A stretch of 32,662 nt of DNA from Pseudomonadota bacterium (lineage in GTDB: Bacteria > Myxococcota_A > Polyangia > Polyangiales > Polyangiaceae): assembly GCA_023432025.1 (NCBI GenBank), contig JAEYVE010000073.1, forward strand, positions 1 to 32,662, given 5' to 3'. The notes under the pieces were generated by a model. It did not search any database. It was not told where the DNA came from and saw only the letters and a list, made by a program, of their open reading frames with translations. This document shows positions 7,908 to 13,964 of the stretch, piece after piece; positions within the stretch are counted from its first letter, which is position 1; every line of letters begins with the position of its first letter. The position numbers and the translations under genes are program-made.

Positions 7908-7916
7908 TGGTATCCC
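7908..7916 (+). promoter_or_regulatory. extended -10 element just before the start codon
   Basis: TG (7908-7909), G, then TATCCC (7911-7916) ends 8 nt before the ATG at 7925. Transcription would begin within a nucleotide or two of the start codon. The same layout appears before prkA and the XRE-cupin gene. There is no Shine-Dalgarno sequence here, which fits a leaderless or near-leaderless message. Confidence 0.4.
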
Positions 7917-7924
7917 CTTTGACC

Positions 7925-8575
7925 ATGAGCGACAACGTGAAGACGAACGAAAGGCAGCGCGGCGCGGCATCCGAGTCGTCGTCGGTTCTTCAGCGTCTGC
8001 GCGGCGCCTCGCGCACTTGGGCGGGCGCTGTCGTCGGCTCGCTGGTGGTGTCGGCGGTCAGCTTCGCCTGTGATCGCGGCGAGGACGCTCGCGCCGAGAG
8101 CGCGGCGCCCGAGGTCGTTTCCGTCGAGGCCAAGGCTGCCGAAACCAAGGCTGTGGCTCCGGCTCCCGGTGCGGACCAGCCAGGCGCTCCGGCGGACAAC
8201 GCTGCCCCCGCGGCCGGACAGGCAACTTACAAGGAAGAGGGCTTCGAGCTCGGCTTGGAAGCAGCCGGGCCATTCGCCGTCGGCAAAGCCGGAGAGGCGC
8301 AAGTCGTTCTCGTCGCCAAAAACGGCTTCAAGGTGAACGATCAGTACCCCTTCAAGCTCACGCTGAGCGACGCGGCGGGCCTCGAGCTGCCCCGCAAGGT
8401 GGTCACGCGGGACGCCATGGCGCTCGAAAAGCACAAGGGCGTCATGAAGGTCGCTTTCACGCCGAAGAGCGCTGGTGCTCACACGCTTTCCGGTCGTTTT
8501 TCCTTCAGCGTCTGCACGGACGAGCGCTGCTTGATCGAAAAGCGAGACCTCGCCGTTCAAATCACCGCCCAATAA
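7925..8575 (+). CDS. secreted or membrane-tethered protein with DsbD-N-like domain
   Basis: A 216-residue protein. An unusually long polar, Arg-containing n-region precedes one hydrophobic segment (WAGAVVGSLVVSAVSFAC), so it is exported; the Cys after SFA is a poor but possible lipobox. An Ala/Pro/Glu-rich linker follows (about residues 48-100). The C-terminal ~115 residues look like an all-beta immunoglobulin-type domain ending with VCTDERCLIEKRDLAVQI. The paired cysteines before a hydrophobic strand recall the N-terminal domain of the thiol-disulfide transporter DsbD (CADAGFCYPP type), so a redox or ligand-binding role is possible but unproven. ATG 7925 is preferred over ATG 7874, which sits in a GAGCCAC/GTGGCTC hairpin loop and would add 17 residues before the n-region; a near-leaderless promoter also points to 7925. 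Confidence 0.65.
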   Translation: MSDNVKTNERQRGAASESSSVLQRLRGASRTWAGAVVGSLVVSAVSFACDRGEDARAESAAPEVVSVEAKAAETKAVAPAPGADQPGAPADNAAPAAGQATYKEEGFELGLEAAGPFAVGKAGEAQVVLVAKNGFKVNDQYPFKLTLSDAAGLELPRKVVTRDAMALEKHKGVMKVAFTPKSAGAHTLSGRFSFSVCTDERCLIEKRDLAVQITAQ

Positions 8576-8627
8576 GATCCAGCGCGCAATACGTGGAGCG
8601 ACTCTTCCCGGCGCTGGCGCGCGGCCG

Positions 8628-8636
8628 TGATATCTT
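8628..8636 (+). promoter_or_regulatory. extended -10 element for a probably leaderless prkA message
   Basis: TG (8628-8629), A, then TATCTT (8631-8636) ends exactly 6 nt before the ATG at 8643. The expected start of transcription is the A of the start codon. No -35 box and no ribosome-binding sequence are visible, as expected for an extended -10, leaderless unit. Confidence 0.5.
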
Positions 8637-8642
8637 CGCTGC

Positions 8643-10895
8643 ATGGCCAAGAGCGAAGTAGGTGAGGATCTTCGGCACATCGCCGACTCGGTCCAGCGAG
8701 ACTTCACGAGGCAGCGCCGTGTTCTCTCCTTTCAGGAGTACCTCGAGCTCTTTGCGCAAGATCCGGCGCGCCACTCGCGAGATTCCGCCACCTACGTGCG
8801 CGATCTCTTCGATTTTTATGGTCGGGAAGAAAAGGAAATGCCGTGGGGCAAGACCACGCGTTTTCGCCTCTTCGATCAGGTATTTTCGGAAGACGGAGAC
8901 GCCGCGCACGACGCGCTCGTCGGGCAAGAGGTCGTTCAAGGAGAGCTCTATCGCACGTTGTCGAACTTCGTGCGCGAGGGCAGGCCGAACCGCGTGCTGC
9001 TCCTGCACGGCCCCAACGGCTCCGCCAAGAGCACGCTCGCCGCGTGCCTCATGCGAGCGCTCGAGGACTATTCGACGCGCGACGAAGGCGCGCTCTATCG
9101 CTTTCACTGGATCTTCCCGAGCCACACCACGCTGCGGGGCGCCATCGGCTTCGGCGGCCCCAAGGCGTCCGGGCAAGCCGCCGCCAGCTACGCGCACCTG
9201 AGCGACGACCAAATCGACGCGCGTTTGTTCGTGGAGGTGCGGGACCATCCGTTGTTCTTGTTGCCGCGCGGGCCGCGTGAGGAGCTCGTCTCGCGGCTTT
9301 ACGCCAAGTTCGGCGTCAAGAGCGCACCACCGCGCTGGCTCACCCATGGAGATCTCTGCCACAAGAGCCGCCGCGTCTACGATGCGCTCTTGGCCAGCTA
9401 CGGCGGCTCGCTCGAGGAGGTGCTGCGCCACATTCAAGTGGAGCGTTACTTCATTTCGCGGCGTTACCGCGTGGGCGCGGTGACTTTGGGACCCCAGCTG
9501 TCCATCGACGCCGGCGAGCGCCAAGTCACCGCCGATCGCTCGGTCGCCAGCTTGCCCGCGTCTCTGCAGGGGTTGGCGCTCTTCGACGCCTACGGTGAGC
9601 TCGTGGACGCAGCGGGCGGCTTGCTCGAGTACTCGGACCTCCTGAAGAGGCCTCTGGATGCCTTCAAGTACCTGCAAATTACCGCAGAAACGGGGGAGGT
9701 CGCGCTCGAAACGCAGACGCTTCAGGTCAACTGCGTGCTGCTCGCCAGCGGCAACGAAATTCACCTCACGGCGTTTCGTCAGCACCCGGAGTTCGAGAGC
9801 TTCCGTGGTCGCCTCGAGCTCATTCGCGCGCCGTACCTGAGAAGCTGGCGCGAAGAGGTGAAAATTTACGACGCCCAAATCGTGCCCCAAGTGCGCGGTC
9901 ACGTGGCTCCGCACGCCACCGAGGTCGCGGCCATGTTCGCGGTCTTGAGCCGCATGAAAAAGCCGAGCGCGGACCGCTACCCACGCGAGCTTCGAGACCT
10001 CGTGAGCGAGCTCACCGCGTTCGAGAAGATGGACCTCTACTCCGACGGGCGCGCGCCCGAGCGGCTGGACGAAGACTCCGCGAAGCTGCTGCGCGGCGCC
10101 ATCGCCGACTTGTACCGGGAAACCGACACCGTCACGGACTACGAGGGCGGAAGCGGCGCCAGTCCACGCGAGATGCGCGCCGTGCTCTTGGACGCGGCGC
10201 AGAGCCGTCGCTATGGCTACCTGTCGCCGTTCGCCGTGCTGGACGAGCTCGAAAAGCTGTGTGAACGCGTGAGCGAATACGGCTTCTTGCAGCAGGAGCG
10301 CTTGCCGGGCGGGTACCACGACCACGCCGCGTTCCGTGACGCGCTCGGCAAGCGCGTGCTCGACGCCTTCGAGGACGAGCTGCGCGCGGTGAGCGGTATC
10401 GTCGAAGAGACACGCTACAGCGAGCTCTTCGATCGCTACGTGACGCACGTGAGCTACTGGGTGAAGGGCGAGCAGGTTCGAAACCCGCTCACGGGCGCCT
10501 ACGAAAACCCGGACGCGGGCCTGTTCGCCGAGGTCGAGCGTTTGCTCGGTGCGTCGGACAAGCCGGAGCAGTTTCGACGCTCGCTCATCAACTCGATCGC
10601 GGCTTGGGCCATCGATCACCCGAACGATTCCATCGACAATCGGCGAGTGTTCGCCGATCACCTGCGGCGCTTGCGCGAGGCCGTCTTCGCCGAGCGGCGG
10701 GGGGCCATGGCCAAGCTGTGCCGAGATCTGGTGCTCCTGCTCCGAGAAGACGGCGCTGGCTTGGACGCAGAGCGTCGTCGCGCGGCGGAGGCCGCGCTCG
10801 GGGATCTCGAGCGTCGCTACGGCTACAGCACGGATTCCGCGGCGGACGCGGCGGCGTTCCTCATTCGCGATCGTTACGCGGACCTTCTCACCTGA
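8643..10895 (+). CDS. prkA: PrkA-family AAA+ protein (YeaG-like serine kinase/protease), long form
   Basis: PrkA proteins are stress and sporulation-linked cytoplasmic AAA+ enzymes, described first as serine kinases and more recently as ATP-dependent proteases. The 750 residues contain an AAA+ core with Walker A HGPNGSAKSTL (about residues 124-133), the segment VLLASGNEIHLTAF followed by FRGRLELIRAPYL, and REEVKIYDAQI, all characteristic of the family. The C-terminal PrkA domain is clear: AAQSRRYGYLSPF, VERLLGAS, SIAAWAIDHPNDSIDNRRVF. E. coli YeaG is about 640 residues; the extra length here seems spread between the core and the C-terminal domain and at the end. The usual partners, a VWA-domain protein (YeaH) and SpoVR, are absent from this window; the next gene is a TatD nuclease. 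Myxobacteria sporulate, so a developmental role is plausible but inferred. Confidence 0.88.
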   Translation: MAKSEVGEDLRHIADSVQRDFTRQRRVLSFQEYLELFAQDPARHSRDSATYVRDLFDFYGREEKEMPWGKTTRFRLFDQVFSEDGDAAHDALVGQEVVQGELYRTLSNFVREGRPNRVLLLHGPNGSAKSTLAACLMRALEDYSTRDEGALYRFHWIFPSHTTLRGAIGFGGPKASGQAAASYAHLSDDQIDARLFVEVRDHPLFLLPRGPREELVSRLYAKFGVKSAPPRWLTHGDLCHKSRRVYDALLASYGGSLEEVLRHIQVERYFISRRYRVGAVTLGPQLSIDAGERQVTADRSVASLPASLQGLALFDAYGELVDAAGGLLEYSDLLKRPLDAFKYLQITAETGEVALETQTLQVNCVLLASGNEIHLTAFRQHPEFESFRGRLELIRAPYLRSWREEVKIYDAQIVPQVRGHVAPHATEVAAMFAVLSRMKKPSADRYPRELRDLVSELTAFEKMDLYSDGRAPERLDEDSAKLLRGAIADLYRETDTVTDYEGGSGASPREMRAVLLDAAQSRRYGYLSPFAVLDELEKLCERVSEYGFLQQERLPGGYHDHAAFRDALGKRVLDAFEDELRAVSGIVEETRYSELFDRYVTHVSYWVKGEQVRNPLTGAYENPDAGLFAEVERLLGASDKPEQFRRSLINSIAAWAIDHPNDSIDNRRVFADHLRRLREAVFAERRGAMAKLCRDLVLLLREDGAGLDAERRRAAEAALGDLERRYGYSTDSAADAAAFLIRDRYADLLT

Positions 10896-10919
10896 GACGA
10901 GGTTCGGTACGAGGGCGCC

Positions 10920-11702
10920 ATGCTCGTCGACACTCATTGCCACCTGGATCCGGAGCACTGCGGGGACGGACCCGCGCCGGTGCTCGAGCGCGCCCACGCG
11001 GCCGGGGTTGGCGCTTTCGTTTGCGTGGGTGTGGGCGGGCTGGCCCAGGCCCGCTTTGCCGTGAAGCTGGCCGCCGAGCGCCCGGACGTGGTCGCCACGG
11101 TCGGAGTGCACCCGCACGACGCGGCAGACCACGACGAGGCGCTGGAGGGCGCGCTTGCCGAGCTATTGGGGACGCCGCGCGTCGTGGCCGTGGGGGAGGT
11201 GGGCCTGGACTACCACTACGACCACTCACCGCGGGAAACCCAGCGCGCGGTCTTCGCTCGCTACATCGCTCGAGCGCGGGAGCTCCGCCTTCCGCTCGTC
11301 ATCCACACGCGCAATGCGGCAAAAGACACGCTCGAGCTCCTTCGCTCCGAGGGCGCGAGTGACGTGGGCGGCGTCATTCATTGCTTCAGCGAGGACCGCG
11401 CGTTCGCCCAGAGCGCGCTCGACCTCGGCTTTTACTTGTCGTTTTCGGGCATCGTCACCTTCAAGAAGGCGACGGACATTCAAGACGCCGCCGCGTACGC
11501 CCCAGCCGATCGCATTCTGGTCGAGACCGACAGTCCGTATTTGGCGCCCATCCCTCACCGCGGAAAAAAGAACGAGCCGGGCTTCGTCGTGCACACGGCG
11601 CGTTTTCTGGCGGAGCTGCGCAAGGTGTCGTTCGAGGAGCTCGCGACGTCGACGACCGAAAACGCCCGTCGCCTCTTCGGCGCGTCGTTGCCCGCTGCGT
11701 GA
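10920..11702 (+). CDS. tatD: TatD-family metal-dependent deoxyribonuclease
   Basis: A 260-residue TIM-barrel metal hydrolase. All metal ligands are visible: VDTHCHLD at the start (HxH), GEVGLDYHYD (Glu), LVIHTRNA (His), VIHCFSED (His) and ETDSPYLAP (Asp). Members cut DNA 3'-5' and act in repair of oxidative damage and DNA turnover; the link to the Tat export system is historical. Length and order match YcfH/TatD proteins. It starts 24 nt after prkA, so the two could be co-transcribed, but TatD is usually next to metG or holB, and this neighbourhood does not suggest a shared task. Confidence 0.93.
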   Translation: MLVDTHCHLDPEHCGDGPAPVLERAHAAGVGAFVCVGVGGLAQARFAVKLAAERPDVVATVGVHPHDAADHDEALEGALAELLGTPRVVAVGEVGLDYHYDHSPRETQRAVFARYIARARELRLPLVIHTRNAAKDTLELLRSEGASDVGGVIHCFSEDRAFAQSALDLGFYLSFSGIVTFKKATDIQDAAAYAPADRILVETDSPYLAPIPHRGKKNEPGFVVHTARFLAELRKVSFEELATSTTENARRLFGASLPAA

Positions 11703-11723
11703 GTCGCCTCCCTGATCCGCCCC

Positions 11724-11753
11724 TTGACAGCCCCCGGCGCGGCCGATCATAGT
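11724..11753 (+). promoter_or_regulatory. promoter of tRNA-Met
   Basis: A consensus -35 TTGACA (11724-11729), 18-nt spacer and CATAGT (11748-11753), followed by a C-rich discriminator as seen at stringently controlled stable-RNA promoters. It would start transcription about 40 nt before the tRNA. Confidence 0.55.
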
Positions 11754-11770
11754 CCCGGTCCCCGAAAGCG

Positions 11771-11791
11771 GGCGCCCGCGGGCGCCGTGTT
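11771..11791 (+). terminator. palindrome plus T-run between promoter and tRNA-Met
   Basis: GGCGCCCGCGGGCGCC (11771-11786) is a perfect 16-bp palindrome followed by GTGTTTTT. It could terminate read-through from tatD, but it lies downstream of the probable tRNA promoter and only 15 nt before the tRNA, so it would also lie in the tRNA precursor. Confidence 0.45.
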
Positions 11792-11801
11792 TTTGGCTTC
11801 A

Positions 11802-11875
11802 GCCGAGGTAGCTCAGTCGGTTAGAGCATAGGCTTCATAAGCCTGGGGTCGCCGGTTCAAGTCCGGCCCTCGGTA
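11802..11875 (+). tRNA. tRNA-Met (CAU), elongator
   Basis: A complete 74-nt cloverleaf: acceptor GCCGAGG/CCTCGGT with a G1-U72 wobble, D stem GCTC/GAGC, anticodon stem TAGGC/GCCTG with loop TTCATAA, T arm GCCGG-TTCAAGT-CCGGC, discriminator A. The 3' CCA is not fully encoded (ACCC). It lacks the three G-C pairs of an initiator anticodon stem and the C4-G69/C5-G68 pairs of tRNA-Ile2, leaving elongator methionine. Confidence 0.85.
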
Positions 11876-11876
11876 C

Positions 11877-11939
11877 CCAAAATCGAACCTCAGCGAGGCG
11901 CCCGTCGGAACACTTCCGCACGGGCGCTGCTGATTTTGG
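11877..11939 (+). terminator. long compound hairpin after tRNA-Met
   Basis: Three nested perfect stems share one axis: CCAAAATC/GATTTTGG (outer), GCGCCCGT/ACGGGCGC (middle) and CGGAA/TTCCG (inner). It begins 2 nt after the tRNA. The outer arm supplies a short T-run, so it can serve as terminator and processing signal, but it is longer than needed for that. Confidence 0.55.
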
Positions 11940-11973
11940 ACGTGAGCGAGTGCCGTAGGCGCGCGAGGGTGCC

Positions 11974-12145
11974 CTAGAGCGACAAACGGTTCGCCGGTAG
12001 GCGGGCCGTTTGCCCGCGACCAAACAAGCAACTGGAGCGCCGTTTCGTGAGCAAACGCAGGCTGTGGCGTAGTTTGGCAGAGCCCCCACCTCGGTGGGGT
12101 CTGCCAAACGAAGCCGCAATCGAGGCGAACTGATCGGCGCTCTAG
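11974..12145. other. structured non-coding region, function unknown
   Basis: CTAGAGCG (11974-11981) and CGCTCTAG (12138-12145) are perfect complements closing a 172-nt region. Inside are two more hairpins: AAACGG/CCGTTT with inner CGCC/GGCG (11984-12011), and a 17-bp stem with a 2-nt bulge starting GTTTGGCAGA (12072-12109). Together these would fold into a branched RNA or cruciform. No coding potential and no known RNA family is recognised. Confidence 0.35.
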
Positions 12146-12171
12146 TGGGGGAGCAGCGCACGATGATGCGG

Positions 12172-12206
12172 GCTGGTCGCGCGCGCTGCCGCTGGTCGCG
12201 CGCGCT
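12172..12206 (+). repeat. two tandem copies of a 19-bp unit
   Basis: GCTGGTCGCGCGCGCT occurs at 12172-12187 and again at 12191-12206, separated by GCC, giving a 19-bp period. It is part of the 554-nt gap between tRNA-Met and the receiver-XRE gene. Meaning unknown; replication slippage in CG-rich DNA would explain it. Confidence 0.5.
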
Positions 12207-12254
12207 GGCGTAGTGCGGGAGCACCGTACGGCGGAGCGTGGCTATCGCCCCCCG

Positions 12255-12276
12255 AAAAAAAATAAGAGCGCCTCTT
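12255..12276 (-). terminator. second terminator after the receiver-XRE gene
   Basis: On the minus strand a 5-bp stem AAGAG/CTCTT with a GCG loop is followed by ATTTTTTTT. It lies about 50 nt beyond the stronger terminator at 12321-12356 and could be a backup, or end a short RNA between the two. Confidence 0.5.
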
Positions 12277-12320
12277 CGTCGTCGAGTGGTGCACTCGCCC
12301 TCTGCCTGCTCGGTGAGGGC

Positions 12321-12356
12321 CAAATAAAGAAGAGCCGCCCGGGGGGGCGGCTCTTC
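12321..12356 (-). terminator. terminator of the receiver-XRE gene
   Basis: A perfect 12-bp stem (GAAGAGCCGCCC with its complement, 4-nt loop, 12329-12356) is followed on the minus strand by TTTATTTGG. It is placed about 75 nt after the stop codon. Confidence 0.75.
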
Positions 12357-12429
12357 CAGGGGTCAAGCGAGGAGGGAGGACCGACGCATCTCGCACGGCC
12401 GGGGGAGCCGCACGAAGATAAGGACCCGT

Positions 12430-13038
12430 TCAGTTGTTGCCGAACAGGCTGTTGATCTTCGAGTCGAGCGCCACCGCGATCTTGTAGAGGCTCGAGATGG
12501 AGGGGCTCGATTCTGCGCGCTCGATCTGCGAAAGGAGCGAGATGCTGAGCCCGGTGCGGCGGCTCATTTGCTTGAGCGTCAGCTCTTGGTCTTTGCGCAT
12601 ACCGCGGATGGTATCGCCGATGATCTTGTGCAGCTGCTCCTCGGGAGTCCGCGCGAGGCCCTTCTTCTTCATCACGCGCGAGAGCACCTCGCGGAACTCG
12701 TCGACGTTGAACGGCTTCTTGATGTAGTCGACCGCGTCCAACTTCATCGAGGCCACGGCCGTATCGAGGTTCGGGTGCGCGGTGAACATCACTACCGCCA
12801 CGTCCGTGTCGATGGACCGGATGCGCTTGAGAACCTCGATGCCGTCGAGCTTGGGCATCATCAGGTCGAGGATGATGACGTGGAACGCGCCTTGGCGAAC
12901 CTCGTCCTCGACCAGCGTCGGATCGCTGACCGCGCGCACCAAGAAACCATCCTTTTCCAGGAGGGTCTGCATGTACTCGCAGATGGCGGGGTCGTCGTCG
13001 ACGATAAGGATTTGGATGGAAGGTACTTCAATGGCCAC
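12430..13038 (-). CDS. orphan response regulator with XRE-type DNA-binding domain
   Basis: A 202-residue regulator. Residues 8-125 are a receiver domain: acidic pair IVDDDP, phospho-acceptor Asp in VIILDLMMPKLDG, Thr in VVMFTAHP and Lys in DYIKKPF. The C-terminal ~65 residues form an XRE/Cro helix-turn-helix (LTLKQMSRRTGLSISLLSQIERAESSPSISSLYKIA), in place of the usual OmpR, NarL or NtrC output domains. This pairing is rare generally but known in myxobacteria, where DigR of Myxococcus xanthus, partner of kinase SgmT in extracellular-matrix control, has this layout as far as I recall. No kinase gene is adjacent, so the partner is elsewhere. It starts with GTG at 13038 behind GGGAG. The gene is single, with its own promoter and tandem terminators. 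Confidence 0.92.
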   Translation of the reverse strand: MAIEVPSIQILIVDDDPAICEYMQTLLEKDGFLVRAVSDPTLVEDEVRQGAFHVIILDLMMPKLDGIEVLKRIRSIDTDVAVVMFTAHPNLDTAVASMKLDAVDYIKKPFNVDEFREVLSRVMKKKGLARTPEEQLHKIIGDTIRGMRKDQELTLKQMSRRTGLSISLLSQIERAESSPSISSLYKIAVALDSKINSLFGNN

Positions 13039-13094
13039 GTGAGATGACTCCCGGAGTCACCGCATTCGAGCGGCAACGGCTTTTCAGTGTGGGC

Positions 13095-13123
13095 ACAATA
13101 ACTCTCCCCTGTTACCGTGTCAC
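13095..13123 (-). promoter_or_regulatory. promoter of the receiver-XRE gene
   Basis: Read on the minus strand: GTGACA (13123-13118), 17-nt spacer, TATTGT (13100-13095). The leader would be about 50 nt. The DNA upstream (13135-13180) is distinctly AT-richer than the rest of the window and could hold activator sites or an UP element. Confidence 0.5.
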
Positions 13124-13573
13124 TGATTTCCTGAGGGGGGATGCACTTTTTTTGTAACCGCTGAGATTTGTTAATGATTCCAGGAGGCTTACCCACGCCG
13201 CCCCGCCGCGAGTAGGTTCTCGGCAAGGGAGCAGAGACGGAAGTCTCGGATTGGGTGCCAACTACTTTTTCAGCAACGGTCGATTCTCAGGGAACGAGCG
13301 ACCCCGGCGAGGACGGGGCGAGCCGGACTCGGCGAAGCCGCGCAGCGAGCGGTGCTCCCGCAGCACGGCCGAGCGCGGTGCGGTCTCTCCGCAAACGGGT
13401 CCGAGCTCATGCGAGCGAGACTCAGTTGCGTAAGTCAGCGCGCCAAAGTCTTCTCGGCTGAACCCGTCCGAGCGGGTTGCTCGGCCCGGGCGACGACTCG
13501 ATGCGGAGCTGCTCGAGCCGGTAAAGGTCGCGGCGCGGATCTCACGGTCGGTGCTGGGCGCGACGTCGTTCAG
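13124..13573. other. 450-nt gap without a gene
   Basis: No convincing reading frame. The first ~60 nt are AT-rich and probably belong to the upstream region of the receiver-XRE promoter. A small hairpin GAGAC/GTCTC lies near 13233. One copy of the dispersed GGTGCTCCCGCA motif is at 13351-13362. The remainder is CG-rich with nothing I can assign. Confidence 0.4.
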
Positions 13574-13650
13574 GGTGCGTGGCTTAGCGAAGCACTTCGT
13601 GCACGGCGCGAAGGTGCGTGGCTTAGCGAAGCACTTCGTGCACGGCGCGA
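13574..13650 (+). repeat. tandem duplication of a 39-bp unit
   Basis: The 39-bp unit beginning GGTGCGTGGCTTAGCGAAGC (13574-13612) is repeated immediately (13613-13650) with no difference except the last base. Each unit contains the self-complementary core CGAAGCACTTCG. The perfect identity suggests a recent duplication or concerted maintenance. Confidence 0.8.
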
Positions 13651-13682
13651 CGCCTTGGTCCCACGCGGCGACCGAGCGCGAC

Positions 13683-13709
13683 GCCTTCGTCCACTTCGTG
13701 GACGAAGGC
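13683..13709. repeat. perfect 12-bp hairpin
   Basis: GCCTTCGTCCAC (13683-13694), loop TTC, then the exact complement (13698-13709). It lies 4 nt from the tRNA-Pro terminator and 33 nt after the 39-bp tandem repeat, with which it shares the element CACTTCGTG. No T-run follows on either strand. Confidence 0.6.
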
Positions 13710-13712
13710 CCC

Positions 13713-13759
13713 CGAAACGAAAAAACCCACCGCTTGTGGCGGTGGGTTTTTTCGTTTCG
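13713..13759 (-). terminator. terminator of tRNA-Pro, works in both directions
   Basis: A perfect 21-bp stem with a 5-nt loop; one arm contains AAAAAACCCACCGC and the other its complement, so both strands give a GC-rich stem followed by T6. It begins directly after the tRNA discriminator base. Confidence 0.9.
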
Positions 13760-13833
13760 TCGGGGCGAGAGGATTCGAACCTCCGGCCTCTTGGTCCCGA
13801 ACCAAGCGCGCTACCAGGCTGCGCTACGCCCCG
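13760..13833 (-). tRNA. tRNA-Pro (CGG)
   Basis: A complete 74-nt cloverleaf on the minus strand: acceptor CGGGGCG/CGCCCCG, D stem GCGC/GCGC, anticodon stem CTTGG/CCAAG with loop TTCGGGA (anticodon CGG), T arm GGAGG-TTCGAAT-CCTCT, discriminator A, no encoded CCA. The C1-G72 pair is a proline hallmark. Confidence 0.95.
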
Positions 13834-13876
13834 GCTCTTTCAGACGCACACCTTCGTGAATCGGGCTTCACGAGGC

Positions 13877-13923
13877 GCCCGTTCACCTAGACCACCTGGG
13901 AGGGTGAGCTCCGGTGAACGGGC
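13877..13923 (-). repeat. inverted repeat between etfA and tRNA-Pro
   Basis: GCCCGTTCACC (13877-13887) and GGTGAACGGGC (13913-13923) are perfect 11-bp arms with a 25-nt loop. It lies 42 nt after the etfA stop on the etfA side of tRNA-Pro. It may be an etfA terminator, though it lacks a T-run. Confidence 0.5.
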
Positions 13924-13928
13924 CGCGG

Positions 13929-13957
13929 AGAATGAGGGCAGAGGTGCGTCCTGTCAA
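13929..13957 (-). promoter_or_regulatory. possible promoter of tRNA-Pro
   Basis: On the minus strand, a consensus TTGACA (13957-13952), 17-nt spacer and CATTCT (13934-13929). It lies just after etfA and about 100 nt before the tRNA. The -10 match is weak; the tRNA could also be read through from etfA. Confidence 0.4.
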
Positions 13958-13964
13958 GACGACT

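Noticed and set aside
8562..11132. 856-codon open frame on the minus strand opposite prkA and tatD
   Set aside because: Runs across two well-identified genes and their gap, with low-complexity Arg/Val/Ala/His-rich translation; a composition artefact.
12142..12396. Small open frames in the gap after tRNA-Met
   Set aside because: Arg/Pro/Ala-rich, no ribosome-binding site, crossing two terminator hairpins.
13574..13650. CRISPR array
   Set aside because: Two adjacent copies with no spacer between them and no cas genes.
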